Below are positions 25,886 through 33,874 of a stretch of DNA of 61,014 bases, one piece after another. The translations under genes were made by a program, and so were the position numbers. Source of the DNA: VRUE01 sp963727465 (GTDB lineage: Bacteria; Actinomycetota; Thermoleophilia; Solirubrobacterales; 70-9); the NCBI GenBank assembly GCA_963727465.1, contig CAVSGL010000014.1, forward strand, positions 1 through 61,014. Direction: 5' to 3'. The notes below the pieces were generated by a model, which was not told the origin of the DNA, ran no database searches, and saw nothing but the letters and a program-made list of their open reading frames with translations. Each line of letters begins with the position of its first letter. Position 1 is the stretch's first letter.

Positions 25886-26458
25886 ATGGCCAAAGTCTTC
25901 GTCATCACCGGGCCCAGCGGGGTCGGCAAGGGGACGCTGATCGCGCAGCTCCTGGAGCGCGTGCCCGACTTGGAGTTGTCGGTCTCCGCGACCACCAGGG
26001 AGCCGCGCGGGGGCGAGGTCGACGGGCGCGATTACCACTTCCTCACTCCCGAGGAGTTCGACCGGCGGATCGAGCGCGAAGACTTCCTCGAGTTCGCCAC
26101 CTACAGCGGCAACCGCTACGGCACGCTGCGCTCCGAGGTGCGCAAGCGCCTCGACGCCGGCCACTCGGTGGTGCTCGAGATCGAGGTGCAGGGAGCGCGC
26201 CAGGTGCGGGCCGCGATGCGCGAGTCGGTGCAGGTCTTCATCGCCCCGCCGGACCCCGCCGTGCTGCGCGAACGGCTCGAAGCGCGCGCCTCCGACTCCG
26301 CCGCGGCGATCGACGCGCGGCTCGAGGTCGCCGAGCAGGAGCTCGCCGCCCAGGGCGAGTTCGCCCACTGCCTCGTCAACGACGATCTCGACCGCGCCGC
26401 CGCCGAGCTGGAGCGGATCGTGCGCGCCGAGCTGGGCCTGCCGCTTGAGGACGGGTGA
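25886..26458 (+). CDS. gmk: Guanylate kinase
   Basis: The 190-aa protein has the P-loop GPSGVGKGT (residues 9-17), the GMP-binding region SATTREPRGGEVDGRDYHFL and the lid/ribose segment VVLEIEVQGARQVR. It phosphorylates GMP to GDP. Length is usual. It lies 39 bp after mihF and shortly before rpoZ. Confidence 0.97.
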   Translation: MAKVFVITGPSGVGKGTLIAQLLERVPDLELSVSATTREPRGGEVDGRDYHFLTPEEFDRRIEREDFLEFATYSGNRYGTLRSEVRKRLDAGHSVVLEIEVQGARQVRAAMRESVQVFIAPPDPAVLRERLEARASDSAAAIDARLEVAEQELAAQGEFAHCLVNDDLDRAAAELERIVRAELGLPLEDG

Positions 26459-26461
26459 CGC

Positions 26462-26467
26462 TAGACT
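26462..26467 (+). promoter_or_regulatory. Probable -10 element (TAGACT) for rpoZ
   Basis: TAGACT begins four bases after the gmk stop and is 10 nt before the rpoZ ATG, with no Shine-Dalgarno sequence in between. This is the recurrent short-leader promoter pattern of the window. Confidence 0.45.
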
Positions 26468-26477
26468 CCGGCGCCGA

Positions 26478-26711
26478 ATGATCAAACCACGCGTTGACAA
26501 GCTCCTCGAGCACGCCGACTCGCATTACGCCGCGGTCGTCGTAGCGGCGAAGCGAGCGCGTCAGATAAACAGCTATTTCCACAACCTCGGCGAGGGCGGC
26601 TTCGGCGAGTACCCGCCGCCGATGGTCGAGGTGCGCGGCGACCGCAATTACCTCTCGATGGCGCTGGAGGAGCTTGCCGAGGGCAAGCTCAAATACGAGT
26701 ACCGCGCCTAG
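26478..26711 (+). CDS. rpoZ: RNA polymerase omega subunit
   Basis: The 77-aa protein starts MIKPRVDKLLEHADSHYAAVVVAAKRARQINSYF, the omega fold that clamps the beta' C terminus, and ends in ALEELAEGKLKYE, the conserved C-terminal helix of the family. It aids RNA polymerase assembly. ATG 26478 is preferred to an upstream in-frame ATG (26445) because omega proteins start just before this helix. Followed 10 bp later by coaBC. Confidence 0.93.
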   Translation: MIKPRVDKLLEHADSHYAAVVVAAKRARQINSYFHNLGEGGFGEYPPPMVEVRGDRNYLSMALEELAEGKLKYEYRA

Positions 26712-26721
26712 GAGCTGAGAC

Positions 26722-27951
26722 ATGGCCAGGATCCTGCTCGGCGTAAGCGGCGGGATCGCCGCTTACAAGTCGCTCGAGCTGGCCCGGCTCGCGACCGTGG
26801 CCGGCCACGGCGTGCGCGTCGTGATCAGCGAGAACGCGCAGCGCTTCGTCGGCGCCGCTTCCTTCGAGGGCATCGTCGGCGCGCCGGTCCTGCTCTCCGA
26901 GTTCGAGCGCGACCCGCTGGGTGGCGCCTTCCCCGGCGACCCGCGACCCGAGCACGACCCGATCGGCCACCTCGAGGTCGCCGCCAACTGCGACGCCTAC
27001 CTGATCGCCCCGGCCTCGGCCAACACGCTCGCCAAGCTGGCCGCAGGGATGGCCGACTCGATGCTGACCACCTCGTTCCTCGCCTGCACGGCGCCGCGCC
27101 TGGTGGCGCCGGCGATGAACGACCGGATGTACGCCGACGCGGCCACGCAGGCGAACCTGGAGACGCTGCGCCGCCGTGGCGTCGAGACGATCGAGCCGGA
27201 CGAGGGCCGGCTCGCCTCGCGCGGCGAGCACGGCAGAGGCCGGCTGCCGGAGCCGGCGGAGCTGCTCGCCCGGATCGAGGCGGTCCTGCCCGCCGGCGAG
27301 CGGCCCTGGGACGGCCTGCGGGTCCTCGTGACCGCCGGCGGGACCCGCGAGCCGGTCGATTCCGTGCGCTTCCTCGGCAACCGCTCCAGCGGCCGCATGG
27401 GACTCGCCCTCGCCGCGGCGGCGGCCGGGAGGGGGGCGGATGTGACCCTGATCGCCGCCAACGTCGCCCGGCGCACGCCGGCCGGCGTGCGCCGGATCGA
27501 CGTCGAGACCACGGCAGAACTCGCCGCGGCCGTGCGCGGTGAGTTCGCCGCCGCGCACGTCCTCCTGATGGCCGCCGCGCCGGCGGACTTCACCGTGGCC
27601 GAGCCCCCCGCGGGCAAGCTCGAGCGCCGCGAGTCGCTGGAGCTGCGGCTGAGCCCTACCGAGGACATCCTCGCCGGCCTCGCGGCCGAGCGCGGCGAGC
27701 GTCAGCTGATCGTCGGCTTCGCCGCCGAACACGGCGAGGACGTCGAGCGGGCGCGTGGGAAGCTCGAGCGCAAGGGCATCGACATGATCGTGCTCAACGA
27801 CGTCTCCGACCCGGAGATCGGCTTCGACAGCGCCGATAACGCGGTCACGCTGATCGACGCGGCCGGCGCGGCGAAGCTGCCGCGGGCGCGCAAGGAGGAG
27901 ATCGCCGAGCAGATCCTCGACCGGCTGAGCGAGCGGGCTATACTGACCTGA
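26722..27951 (+). CDS. coaBC: Bifunctional phosphopantothenoylcysteine decarboxylase/phosphopantothenate-cysteine ligase
   Basis: The 409-aa protein has the FMN-dependent CoaC half (LLGVSGGIAAYKSLELAR, a His-containing PIGHLEVAANCDAYLIAPASANTLAKLA, and TAPRLVAPAMNDRMY) and the CoaB half from about residue 195 (VLVTAGGTREPVDSVRFLGNRSSG, later ILNDVSD-type VLNDVSDPEIGF). It performs two steps of coenzyme A synthesis. An unusual ~15-residue acidic/proline stretch (FERDPLGGAFPGDPRPEHDP) lies before the conserved PIGHLEVA motif. GGAGCTGAG lies upstream of ATG. Confidence 0.95.
   Translation: MARILLGVSGGIAAYKSLELARLATVAGHGVRVVISENAQRFVGAASFEGIVGAPVLLSEFERDPLGGAFPGDPRPEHDPIGHLEVAANCDAYLIAPASANTLAKLAAGMADSMLTTSFLACTAPRLVAPAMNDRMYADAATQANLETLRRRGVETIEPDEGRLASRGEHGRGRLPEPAELLARIEAVLPAGERPWDGLRVLVTAGGTREPVDSVRFLGNRSSGRMGLALAAAAAGRGADVTLIAANVARRTPAGVRRIDVETTAELAAAVRGEFAAAHVLLMAAAPADFTVAEPPAGKLERRESLELRLSPTEDILAGLAAERGERQLIVGFAAEHGEDVERARGKLERKGIDMIVLNDVSDPEIGFDSADNAVTLIDAAGAAKLPRARKEEIAEQILDRLSERAILT
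27917..27944 (+). promoter_or_regulatory. Possible promoter inside the end of coaBC for the rimP-nusA operon
   Basis: TCGACC (27917-27922) and TATACT (27939-27944) are 16 bp apart, and TATACT is a near-perfect -10. It lies upstream of the terminator hairpin at 27979, so transcripts from it would have to pass that hairpin. Confidence 0.5.
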
Positions 27952-27978
27952 GCTTTTTCGTCCCTATCCGTGTACGAG

Positions 27979-28003
27979 AAGTGGGCCTCGCCCACTTTTT
28001 TTT
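27979..28003 (+). terminator. Strong intrinsic terminator between coaBC and rimP
   Basis: AAGTGGGC (27979-27986), a three-base loop, GCCCACTT and a run of eight T form a textbook intrinsic terminator. It starts 28 nt after coaBC. Because a promoter-like sequence precedes it and rimP follows by only 16 nt, it may act as an attenuator in the leader of the nusA operon as well as ending the coaBC transcript. Confidence 0.88.
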
Positions 28004-28018
28004 CGTCCCGAACCAGGC

Positions 28019-28252
28019 ATGACAGACCTCAAAGACAGCATTCAGCAGCAGCTCGCCGAACTCGACTCCGAGCTGGATCTGGTCGCGCTCGAGCAGCCGG
28101 CGACCGAGTCCCTGCGCCTCTTCATCGATCACCCGGGTGGAGTCGACCTGGCGCTCTGCGAGCGCGTCACCAGGCACCTCAACCACCTGCGTGCCGAGTA
28201 CGCGCTGGAGGTCTCCTCGCCGGGCCCGAAATACCGTAAGGAGCAGTCGTGA
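28019..28252 (+). CDS. rimP: RimP-like protein consisting of the N-terminal domain only
   Basis: The 77-aa product matches the RimP N-terminal domain (LVALEQPATESLRLFIDHPGGVDLALCERVTRHL ... ALEVSSPG) and then stops after about ten more residues. Normal RimP has ~150 residues with an SH3-like C-terminal domain that binds ribosomal protein S12. There is no sign of frameshift decay: the stop is placed so that TAAGGAG serves as the nusA Shine-Dalgarno and GTGA overlaps nusA. Position directly before nusA supports the identity. Its role in 30S maturation without the second domain is unclear. Confidence 0.8.
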   Translation: MTDLKDSIQQQLAELDSELDLVALEQPATESLRLFIDHPGGVDLALCERVTRHLNHLRAEYALEVSSPGPKYRKEQS

Positions 28253-29718
28253 GCAAAGAGATCGTCGAAGCAATCAAAGGGCTCGAGCAGGAGAAGGGCA
28301 TCTCCGCCGACAAGCTGATGGACGCCCTGGCGGACGCCCTGCTGTCCGCTTACAAGAAGACCCCCGGCGCGGCGAAATACGCCCGCGTCGACCTCGACCA
28401 CGAGACCGGCGACTTCCGCGTCTTCGAGCTGATCCTGCCGGCCGAGCTGGAGGAGAAGCTGCTCGCCGAGGCGGCCGAGGCGCAGGAGGAGGAAGAGCGC
28501 GAGATCGACCCCGAAACCGGCGAGCTGAAAGAGCCCGAGGACCCCGAGCTCGACCCGGAGATGATCGCTCCCTACGAGGACCAGATCGAGACCCGCGACG
28601 TCACGCCCGAGGATTTCGGGCGGATCGCCGCCCAGACCGCCAAGCAGGTGATCCTCCAGCGGATCCGCGAGGCGGAACGGATGATGATGTTCGAGGAGTA
28701 CCAGGACCGGGTCGGCGAGCTGATCACCGGGATCATCCAGCAGTCCGACAAGCGCTACACCCTGGTCCAGCTGCGCGAGCGGGTCGAGGCGCTGCTGCCC
28801 AAGTCCGAGCAGGTCTACAACGAGCGCTACGACCACGGCATGCGCGTCAAGGCGGTGATCACCGACGTCTCCGACTCGACCAAGGGGCCGGCGATCGTCG
28901 TCTCGCGGCGCAGCCCGGAGCTGATCAAGAGCCTGTTCGAAATAGAGGTGCCGGAGATCGCCGACAAGCTGGTCGAGATCGTCGGCGTCGCCCGCGAGCC
29001 CGGCTACCGCTCGAAGATCGCCGTCGTCTCCCACACCGAGGGCGTCGATCCGGTCGGCGCCTGCGTCGGCCCGCGCGGCTCGCGGGTGCGCATGGTCGTC
29101 TCCGAGCTGCGCGGCGAGAAGATCGACATCATCCCCTACAACGAGGAGCCGGCGCGATTCGTCGCCAAGGCGCTCTCGCCGGCCCGCGTGCGCGAGGTGA
29201 TCGTCGATGACGAGGAGCGGCAGGCGACGGTGATCGTCCCCGACGACCAGCTCTCGCTGGCGATCGGCCGCGATGGCCAGAACGCCCGCCTGGCGGCGCG
29301 CCTGACCGGTTGGCGGGTCGACATCAAATCGGAGACCGAGTTCGCCTCCGAAGATGAGGTCGAGGAGTACGAGGGCGAGGAGCAGTCCGACGGGCACTGT
29401 CTGGCGGTGCTCTCCAACGGCCGCCGCTGCCCCAACGCCGCGGTCGGCGATTCCTCCTACTGCGGTCTGCCGACGCACCAGGCGCTGGCCCGCTTCGACA
29501 CCAATCAGATCGCCGTGCTCTCACCCCTGGACGAGGCCGAGGTCGCGATCCTCGCCGACCCGGAAGCCGACGAGGGCCAGGTGTCGGAGATCGTCGCCAA
29601 GGCGGAAGCCGAGTTCGAGGAGCCGGCCGACGAGGAGTCCGCCGAGGAAGAGCCCGAGGCGCCCGCGGAGGAAGAGGCCGAGCAGGAGCCCGTCGCCGAG
29701 GAGGCTGAGCAGGCCTAG
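28249..29718 (+). CDS. nusA: Transcription factor NusA with C-terminal Cys3His knuckle
   Basis: The 489-aa protein has the NusA order: an N-terminal RNAP-binding domain, an S1-like region (~130-200), and two KH domains (GACVGPRGSRVRMVVSELRGEKIDI and LSLAIGRDGQNARLAARLTGW). After KH2, residues 384-410 read Cys-x9-Cys-x10-Cys-x4-His with NGRRC and SSYC, like the small zinc knuckle known as DUF5763, followed by an acidic Glu-rich tail. NusA controls pausing, termination and antitermination. GTG start overlaps the rimP stop; AAGGAG is seven bases upstream. Confidence 0.94.
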   Translation: MSKEIVEAIKGLEQEKGISADKLMDALADALLSAYKKTPGAAKYARVDLDHETGDFRVFELILPAELEEKLLAEAAEAQEEEEREIDPETGELKEPEDPELDPEMIAPYEDQIETRDVTPEDFGRIAAQTAKQVILQRIREAERMMMFEEYQDRVGELITGIIQQSDKRYTLVQLRERVEALLPKSEQVYNERYDHGMRVKAVITDVSDSTKGPAIVVSRRSPELIKSLFEIEVPEIADKLVEIVGVAREPGYRSKIAVVSHTEGVDPVGACVGPRGSRVRMVVSELRGEKIDIIPYNEEPARFVAKALSPARVREVIVDDEERQATVIVPDDQLSLAIGRDGQNARLAARLTGWRVDIKSETEFASEDEVEEYEGEEQSDGHCLAVLSNGRRCPNAAVGDSSYCGLPTHQALARFDTNQIAVLSPLDEAEVAILADPEADEGQVSEIVAKAEAEFEEPADEESAEEEPEAPAEEEAEQEPVAEEAEQA

Positions 29719-31898
29719 TGGCTAAGAAGCGGGTCCATGAAATAGCGAAGGCTCAAGGCGTGAGCAGCAAGGAGCTGCTCGCGGCGCTGAAGAAGGCCGG
29801 TGTCGAGGCGAAAGCCGCGGCCTCGAGCGTCGACGAGGCGGAAGCCTTGAAGGCCCTGGGCAACGGGCAGGGCGACGGAGCCGCGGCCGCCGCGGCGAAA
29901 CCCCAGGCCCAGCCGAAGGCCGAGGCCAAACCCAAAGCCGAGGCCAAACCGGCAGCGCCGAAAGCGAAAAAACCGGCGGGCGGGAAAAAACGGCGCGTCG
30001 TGATCGACTCACAGGCCTCGCGGCGCGATCAGATGAGCGGTCCGCCGCCGCAGCGTCCGCCGCGCCGTCGCGGCGGCAGGCGCCGCCGGCCGATGCTCGA
30101 GGAGCCGCCGCCGAAGGTCGAGGAGGCGCCGAGCGAGCCGGAGGCGACCAAGGTCAACTCCGGCGCGACCGTGCGCGAGGTCGCCGAGCTGCTCGGCCTG
30201 GGCAGCGCCGAGGTGATCAAAAAGCTGATGACGATGGGGGAGATGGCGACGCTCACCCAGACGCTGACCGACGAGTCGATCAAGGCGATCGCCGACGAGT
30301 ACGACCGCAAGGTCGAGATCGTCACCGCGGCTCAGGAGGAGCCCGAGGCGCCCGAATTCGAGGACTCGGCCGACAGCCTCGTCGACCGGCCCCCGGTGGT
30401 CACGATCATGGGCCACGTCGACCACGGCAAGACGTCGCTGCTCGACGCGATCCGCGAGACCGAGGTCGCCGCCGGCGAGGCCGGGGGGATCACCCAGCAC
30501 ATCGGCGCCTACCAGGTCCACCACGATGAGAAGACGATCACCTTCCTCGACACCCCGGGCCACGCGGCCTTCACCGCGATGCGCGCCCGCGGCGCCAAGG
30601 TCACCGACGTCGCCGTGGTCGTCGTCGCCGCCGACGACGGCGTCATGCCGCAGACCAAGGAGGCGATCGACCACGCCCGCGCCGCCGACGTGCCGATCCT
30701 GATCGCGGTCAACAAGATCGACAAAGAGGGCGCCCAGCCGGACCGCGTGCGCAACGAGCTCGCCGCCGACGGGCTCACCCCCGAGGACTGGGGCGGCGAG
30801 ACGGTCTACTGCGACGTCTCGGCCAAGACCCACGACGGGCTCGACAACCTGCTCGACATGATCCTGCTCGTCTCCGAGCTCGAGCAGCTCGGCGCGAACC
30901 CCGACGCGCCCGCCTCGGGCACGGTGGTCGAGTCCCAGCTCGATCCGGGACGCGGTCCGGTCGTGACGATCCTCGTCCAGCGCGGCACGCTGGCCGTCGG
31001 CGACTCCCTGGTCGCGGGCCCGCAATGGGGCAAGGTGCGGGCGATGCACGACTTCACCGGCGCCCGCGTGGAGCGGGCCGGCCCCGGCATGCCGGTCGAG
31101 GTGCTCGGCTTCGACGGCGTCTGCGAGGCGGGCGAGCCGGTGCGCGTGGTCGAGAACGACCGCCGCGCCCGCCAGCTCGCGGGCGAGCGCGCCAACCGCC
31201 TGAAGACCGAGGCGCTGGCCCGCCGCCAGGCCCGCAAGGTCAGCCTCGAGGAGGTCTTCTCGCGCGCCCAGGAAGGCGAGATCAAGGAGCTCAACATCGT
31301 CCTCAAGGCGGACGTCGCGGGCTCGCTCGAGGCGCTCCAGGACGAGCTCGCCAAGGTGCCGCAGGAACGGGTCGGGATCAACGTCATCCACTCGCAGACC
31401 GGCGGCATCAACGAGTCCGACGTGATGCTCGCCTCCGCCTCCGACGCGATCGTGATCGGCTTCAACGTGCGGCCGCTCGCCGACGCGCGCAAAGCGGCCG
31501 AGCGCGAGGGCGTCGACGTCCGCACCTACTCGGTGATCTACAAAATCACCGAAGACCTGCGCAACGCGATGGAGGGCATGCTCGAGGCGGTCGAGGTCGA
31601 GGAGACGCTCGGCGAGGCCGAGGTCAAACAGACCTTCAAGGCCTCGAAAGTCGGCCGCATCGCCGGCTGCGTCGTCAGCGAGGGCAGAGTCGCGCGCGAC
31701 GCCAGCGTCCGCCTCGTGCGCGAGGGCACGGTCATCTGGGACGGCAAACTCGGCTCGCTGCGGCGCTTCAAAGACAACGTCCAGGAGGTCGAGGAGGGCC
31801 AGGAGTGCGGCATCGTGCTCGAGGGCTACGCCGACGTCAAGGAGGGCGACGTGCTCGAGTTCTTCAAGACCAAGCAGGTCGAGCAGACGCTGGAGTAG
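29718..31898 (+). CDS. infB: Translation initiation factor IF-2
   Basis: The 726-aa protein has an IF2_N module (KRVHEIAKAQGVSSKELLAALKKAGVEAK), an Ala/Lys/Pro-rich linker, a basic RRGGRRRRP patch, a second IF2_N-like segment and the GTPase domain with GHVDHGKTSL, DTPGHAAF and NKID, then the IF-2 C-terminal domains. It places initiator tRNA on the ribosome. GTG start shares a base with the nusA stop (TAGTG). The N-terminal region is short relative to Streptomyces IF-2. Confidence 0.97.
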   Translation: MAKKRVHEIAKAQGVSSKELLAALKKAGVEAKAAASSVDEAEALKALGNGQGDGAAAAAAKPQAQPKAEAKPKAEAKPAAPKAKKPAGGKKRRVVIDSQASRRDQMSGPPPQRPPRRRGGRRRRPMLEEPPPKVEEAPSEPEATKVNSGATVREVAELLGLGSAEVIKKLMTMGEMATLTQTLTDESIKAIADEYDRKVEIVTAAQEEPEAPEFEDSADSLVDRPPVVTIMGHVDHGKTSLLDAIRETEVAAGEAGGITQHIGAYQVHHDEKTITFLDTPGHAAFTAMRARGAKVTDVAVVVVAADDGVMPQTKEAIDHARAADVPILIAVNKIDKEGAQPDRVRNELAADGLTPEDWGGETVYCDVSAKTHDGLDNLLDMILLVSELEQLGANPDAPASGTVVESQLDPGRGPVVTILVQRGTLAVGDSLVAGPQWGKVRAMHDFTGARVERAGPGMPVEVLGFDGVCEAGEPVRVVENDRRARQLAGERANRLKTEALARRQARKVSLEEVFSRAQEGEIKELNIVLKADVAGSLEALQDELAKVPQERVGINVIHSQTGGINESDVMLASASDAIVIGFNVRPLADARKAAEREGVDVRTYSVIYKITEDLRNAMEGMLEAVEVEETLGEAEVKQTFKASKVGRIAGCVVSEGRVARDASVRLVREGTVIWDGKLGSLRRFKDNVQEVEEGQECGIVLEGYADVKEGDVLEFFKTKQVEQTLE

Positions 31899-31899
31899 G

Positions 31900-32244
31900 A
31901 TGACCACGCCTCGCATGCGCCGGATCAACGAGGTGCTGCGCGAGGTGATTGGCGCAGCGATCGCCACCGAGCTGAGCGATCCCCGAATCGGCTTCGTCAC
32001 CGTGACCTCGGTCGAAACCAGCCCAGACCTGCGCAGCGCCAAGGTGCACGTCAGCGTGCTCGGCGACGAAGCTGCCCGCGAGAGCGCGCTCGAGGGCCTG
32101 CGCTCCTCGCACGGCGTCCTACAGTCGAAGGTGGCGGCGGAGACGCGGATGAAGCGCACGCCCACGCTGACCTTCCACTACGACCCGACGGTCGAGCAGG
32201 GGATGAGAATCTCGCAACTGCTCGAAGATGAAGGGGAGCGATGA
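31900..32244 (+). CDS. rbfA: Ribosome-binding factor A
   Basis: The 114-aa protein has the RbfA KH-like fold: RINEVLREVIGAAIATELSDPRIGFVTVTSVETSPDLRSAKVHVSVLG and the LTFHYDPTVEQGMRI end. It helps mature the 5' end of 16S rRNA. Its ATG is one base after the infB stop and it overlaps the next gene by ATGA. Confidence 0.95.
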   Translation: MTTPRMRRINEVLREVIGAAIATELSDPRIGFVTVTSVETSPDLRSAKVHVSVLGDEAARESALEGLRSSHGVLQSKVAAETRMKRTPTLTFHYDPTVEQGMRISQLLEDEGER

Positions 32245-33245
32245 GCGAGACCACCGACATCGGGGCGACGGCGATCGAGCGCGTGGCGAGCGAGATCCGC
32301 AACCGCGACCGCTTCCTGCTGACCGCCCACGAGGGCCCCGACGGAGACGCGCTCGGCTCGCTGCTCGGCATGCACCACCTGCTGACGCAGCTCGGCAAGG
32401 ACTCGGTGATGTTCCTCGCGGCGAAGGAGTTCCCGCTGCCGATCGAGTACCGCTTCCTGCCGCTGGAGGAGGTCTTCCACGAGCCGCCCGCCGACATGGC
32501 CGACCGGGCGGTCGTCTTCCTCGACTGCGGCAACATCGACCGCATGCCGGTCGACTTCCTCAGCGAGGACGGCCACTTCAAGATCAACATCGACCACCAC
32601 CACGACAACACCCTCTTCGGCGACGTCAACCTGGTCGAGGTCGACGCGTCCTGCACGGCCGAGATCGTCTACGAGCTGGCGATCCTGCTCGGGGCCGAGA
32701 TCACCGCGGAGATCGCCTCGGCGCTCTACGTCGGCCTGGTCACCGACAGCGGCAAGTTCATGTACGACAACACCAACGCCCGCACGCACCGCATCGCCGC
32801 CGACCTGATCGAAGCGGGGGTCGACGTCGACGAGACCTACCGCCGCCTCTACGAGCACGTGCCGATCGAGAAGCTGCGCCTGCTCTCGCGCGCCCTCGAT
32901 GGCATCCAGTACCACTGCGAGGACCGGCTCGTGCTCGCCTACATCACCGCCGGCGATTACGAGGCGAGCGGGGCGGGCGAGGAGATGACCGAGGGCATCA
33001 TCGACCACCTGCGCTCGGTCGAGGGCGCCGACGTGGCCGCCCTGATTCGCGATCTCGGCGATCGCGGCCGGGCGGCCCGCAAGGTCAGCCTGCGCTCCAG
33101 CGATGGCCGGGTCGACGTCTCGGCGATCGCCCGCGTGCATGGCGGCGGCGGTCACAAGCGCGCCGCCGGCTTCTCCACCGACCTCGAGCTGGAGGCGCTG
33201 ATCTCCTTCCTCTGCGGCGAGGTCGCCGCCCAGCTCGACCCTTGA
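32241..33245 (+). CDS. DHH-family phosphoesterase (NrnA-type oligoribonuclease/pAp phosphatase)
   Basis: The 334-aa protein has the motifs GPDGDALGSLLG, VVFLDCGN, NIDHHHDN (DHH), GLVTDSGKF and the DHHA1 end GGGGHKRAAG. NrnA proteins degrade 2-5 nt RNAs and dephosphorylate pAp. Between rbfA and truB is the usual place for this gene in Actinobacteria and Firmicutes. ATGA overlap upstream; its stop overlaps the TTG start of truB (TTGA). Confidence 0.92.
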   Translation: MSETTDIGATAIERVASEIRNRDRFLLTAHEGPDGDALGSLLGMHHLLTQLGKDSVMFLAAKEFPLPIEYRFLPLEEVFHEPPADMADRAVVFLDCGNIDRMPVDFLSEDGHFKINIDHHHDNTLFGDVNLVEVDASCTAEIVYELAILLGAEITAEIASALYVGLVTDSGKFMYDNTNARTHRIAADLIEAGVDVDETYRRLYEHVPIEKLRLLSRALDGIQYHCEDRLVLAYITAGDYEASGAGEEMTEGIIDHLRSVEGADVAALIRDLGDRGRAARKVSLRSSDGRVDVSAIARVHGGGGHKRAAGFSTDLELEALISFLCGEVAAQLDP

Positions 33246-33874
33246 CGGTTCTGCTCTGCGACAAGCCGGCCGGCACGACCTCGCACGCGCTGGTCCGGCG
33301 CGTGCGCCGCGAGCGCGGCTGCAAGGCCGGCCACGCCGGCACGCTCGACCCGTTCGCGACCGGACTGCTGCTGGTCATGCTCGACGAGGCGACGCGCCTC
33401 CAGCGCTTCCTCACCGACCTGCCGAAGACCTACCTGGCGACGGCGCGGCTGGGCTGGCGCTCGAGCAGCGGCGATCCCGAAGGCGAGCTGACCGAGACCG
33501 GGCGCCGGCCCGAGTCGCTCGAGCTGCCGACCGGCACCGTGCGCCAGCGCGTGCCGATGACCTCGGCGGTGCGGGTCGGCGGCGAGCGCCTCTACCGCAA
33601 GGCACGGAGGGGGGAGACGGTGACGACGCCGCCGCGCGACGTCGAGGTCCACCGGGCCGAGCTGCTCTCCCACGAGGGTGAGCTCGCCCGCTACGAGATC
33701 GAGTGCTCGAGCGGCACCTACGTCCGCACCCTGATCGAGACGCTCGGCGACGCCTACTGCGCCGAGCTGCGGCGCACCGCGATCGGCCCGTTCCGGGTCG
33801 AGGACGCGGGCGAGGAGGTCTCCGAGGAGCGGATCGGCGAGCTGATCCCGGCCGCGGCGGAGGCGATGAGGTAG
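33242..33874 (+). CDS. truB: tRNA pseudouridine-55 synthase, short form
   Basis: The 210-aa product has the catalytic HAGTLDPFATGLLLV with the nucleophile Asp, plus VRQRVPMTSAVRVGGERLYRKARRG and CSSGTYVRTLIETLG. It isomerises U55 in the T loop of tRNAs. It is about 80-100 residues shorter than E. coli TruB and lacks a C-terminal PUA-like domain. The TTG start at 33242 is fixed by the overlap TTGA with the upstream stop and by DKPAGTTSH following at once. Confidence 0.92.
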   Translation: MTVLLCDKPAGTTSHALVRRVRRERGCKAGHAGTLDPFATGLLLVMLDEATRLQRFLTDLPKTYLATARLGWRSSSGDPEGELTETGRRPESLELPTGTVRQRVPMTSAVRVGGERLYRKARRGETVTTPPRDVEVHRAELLSHEGELARYEIECSSGTYVRTLIETLGDAYCAELRRTAIGPFRVEDAGEEVSEERIGELIPAAAEAMR

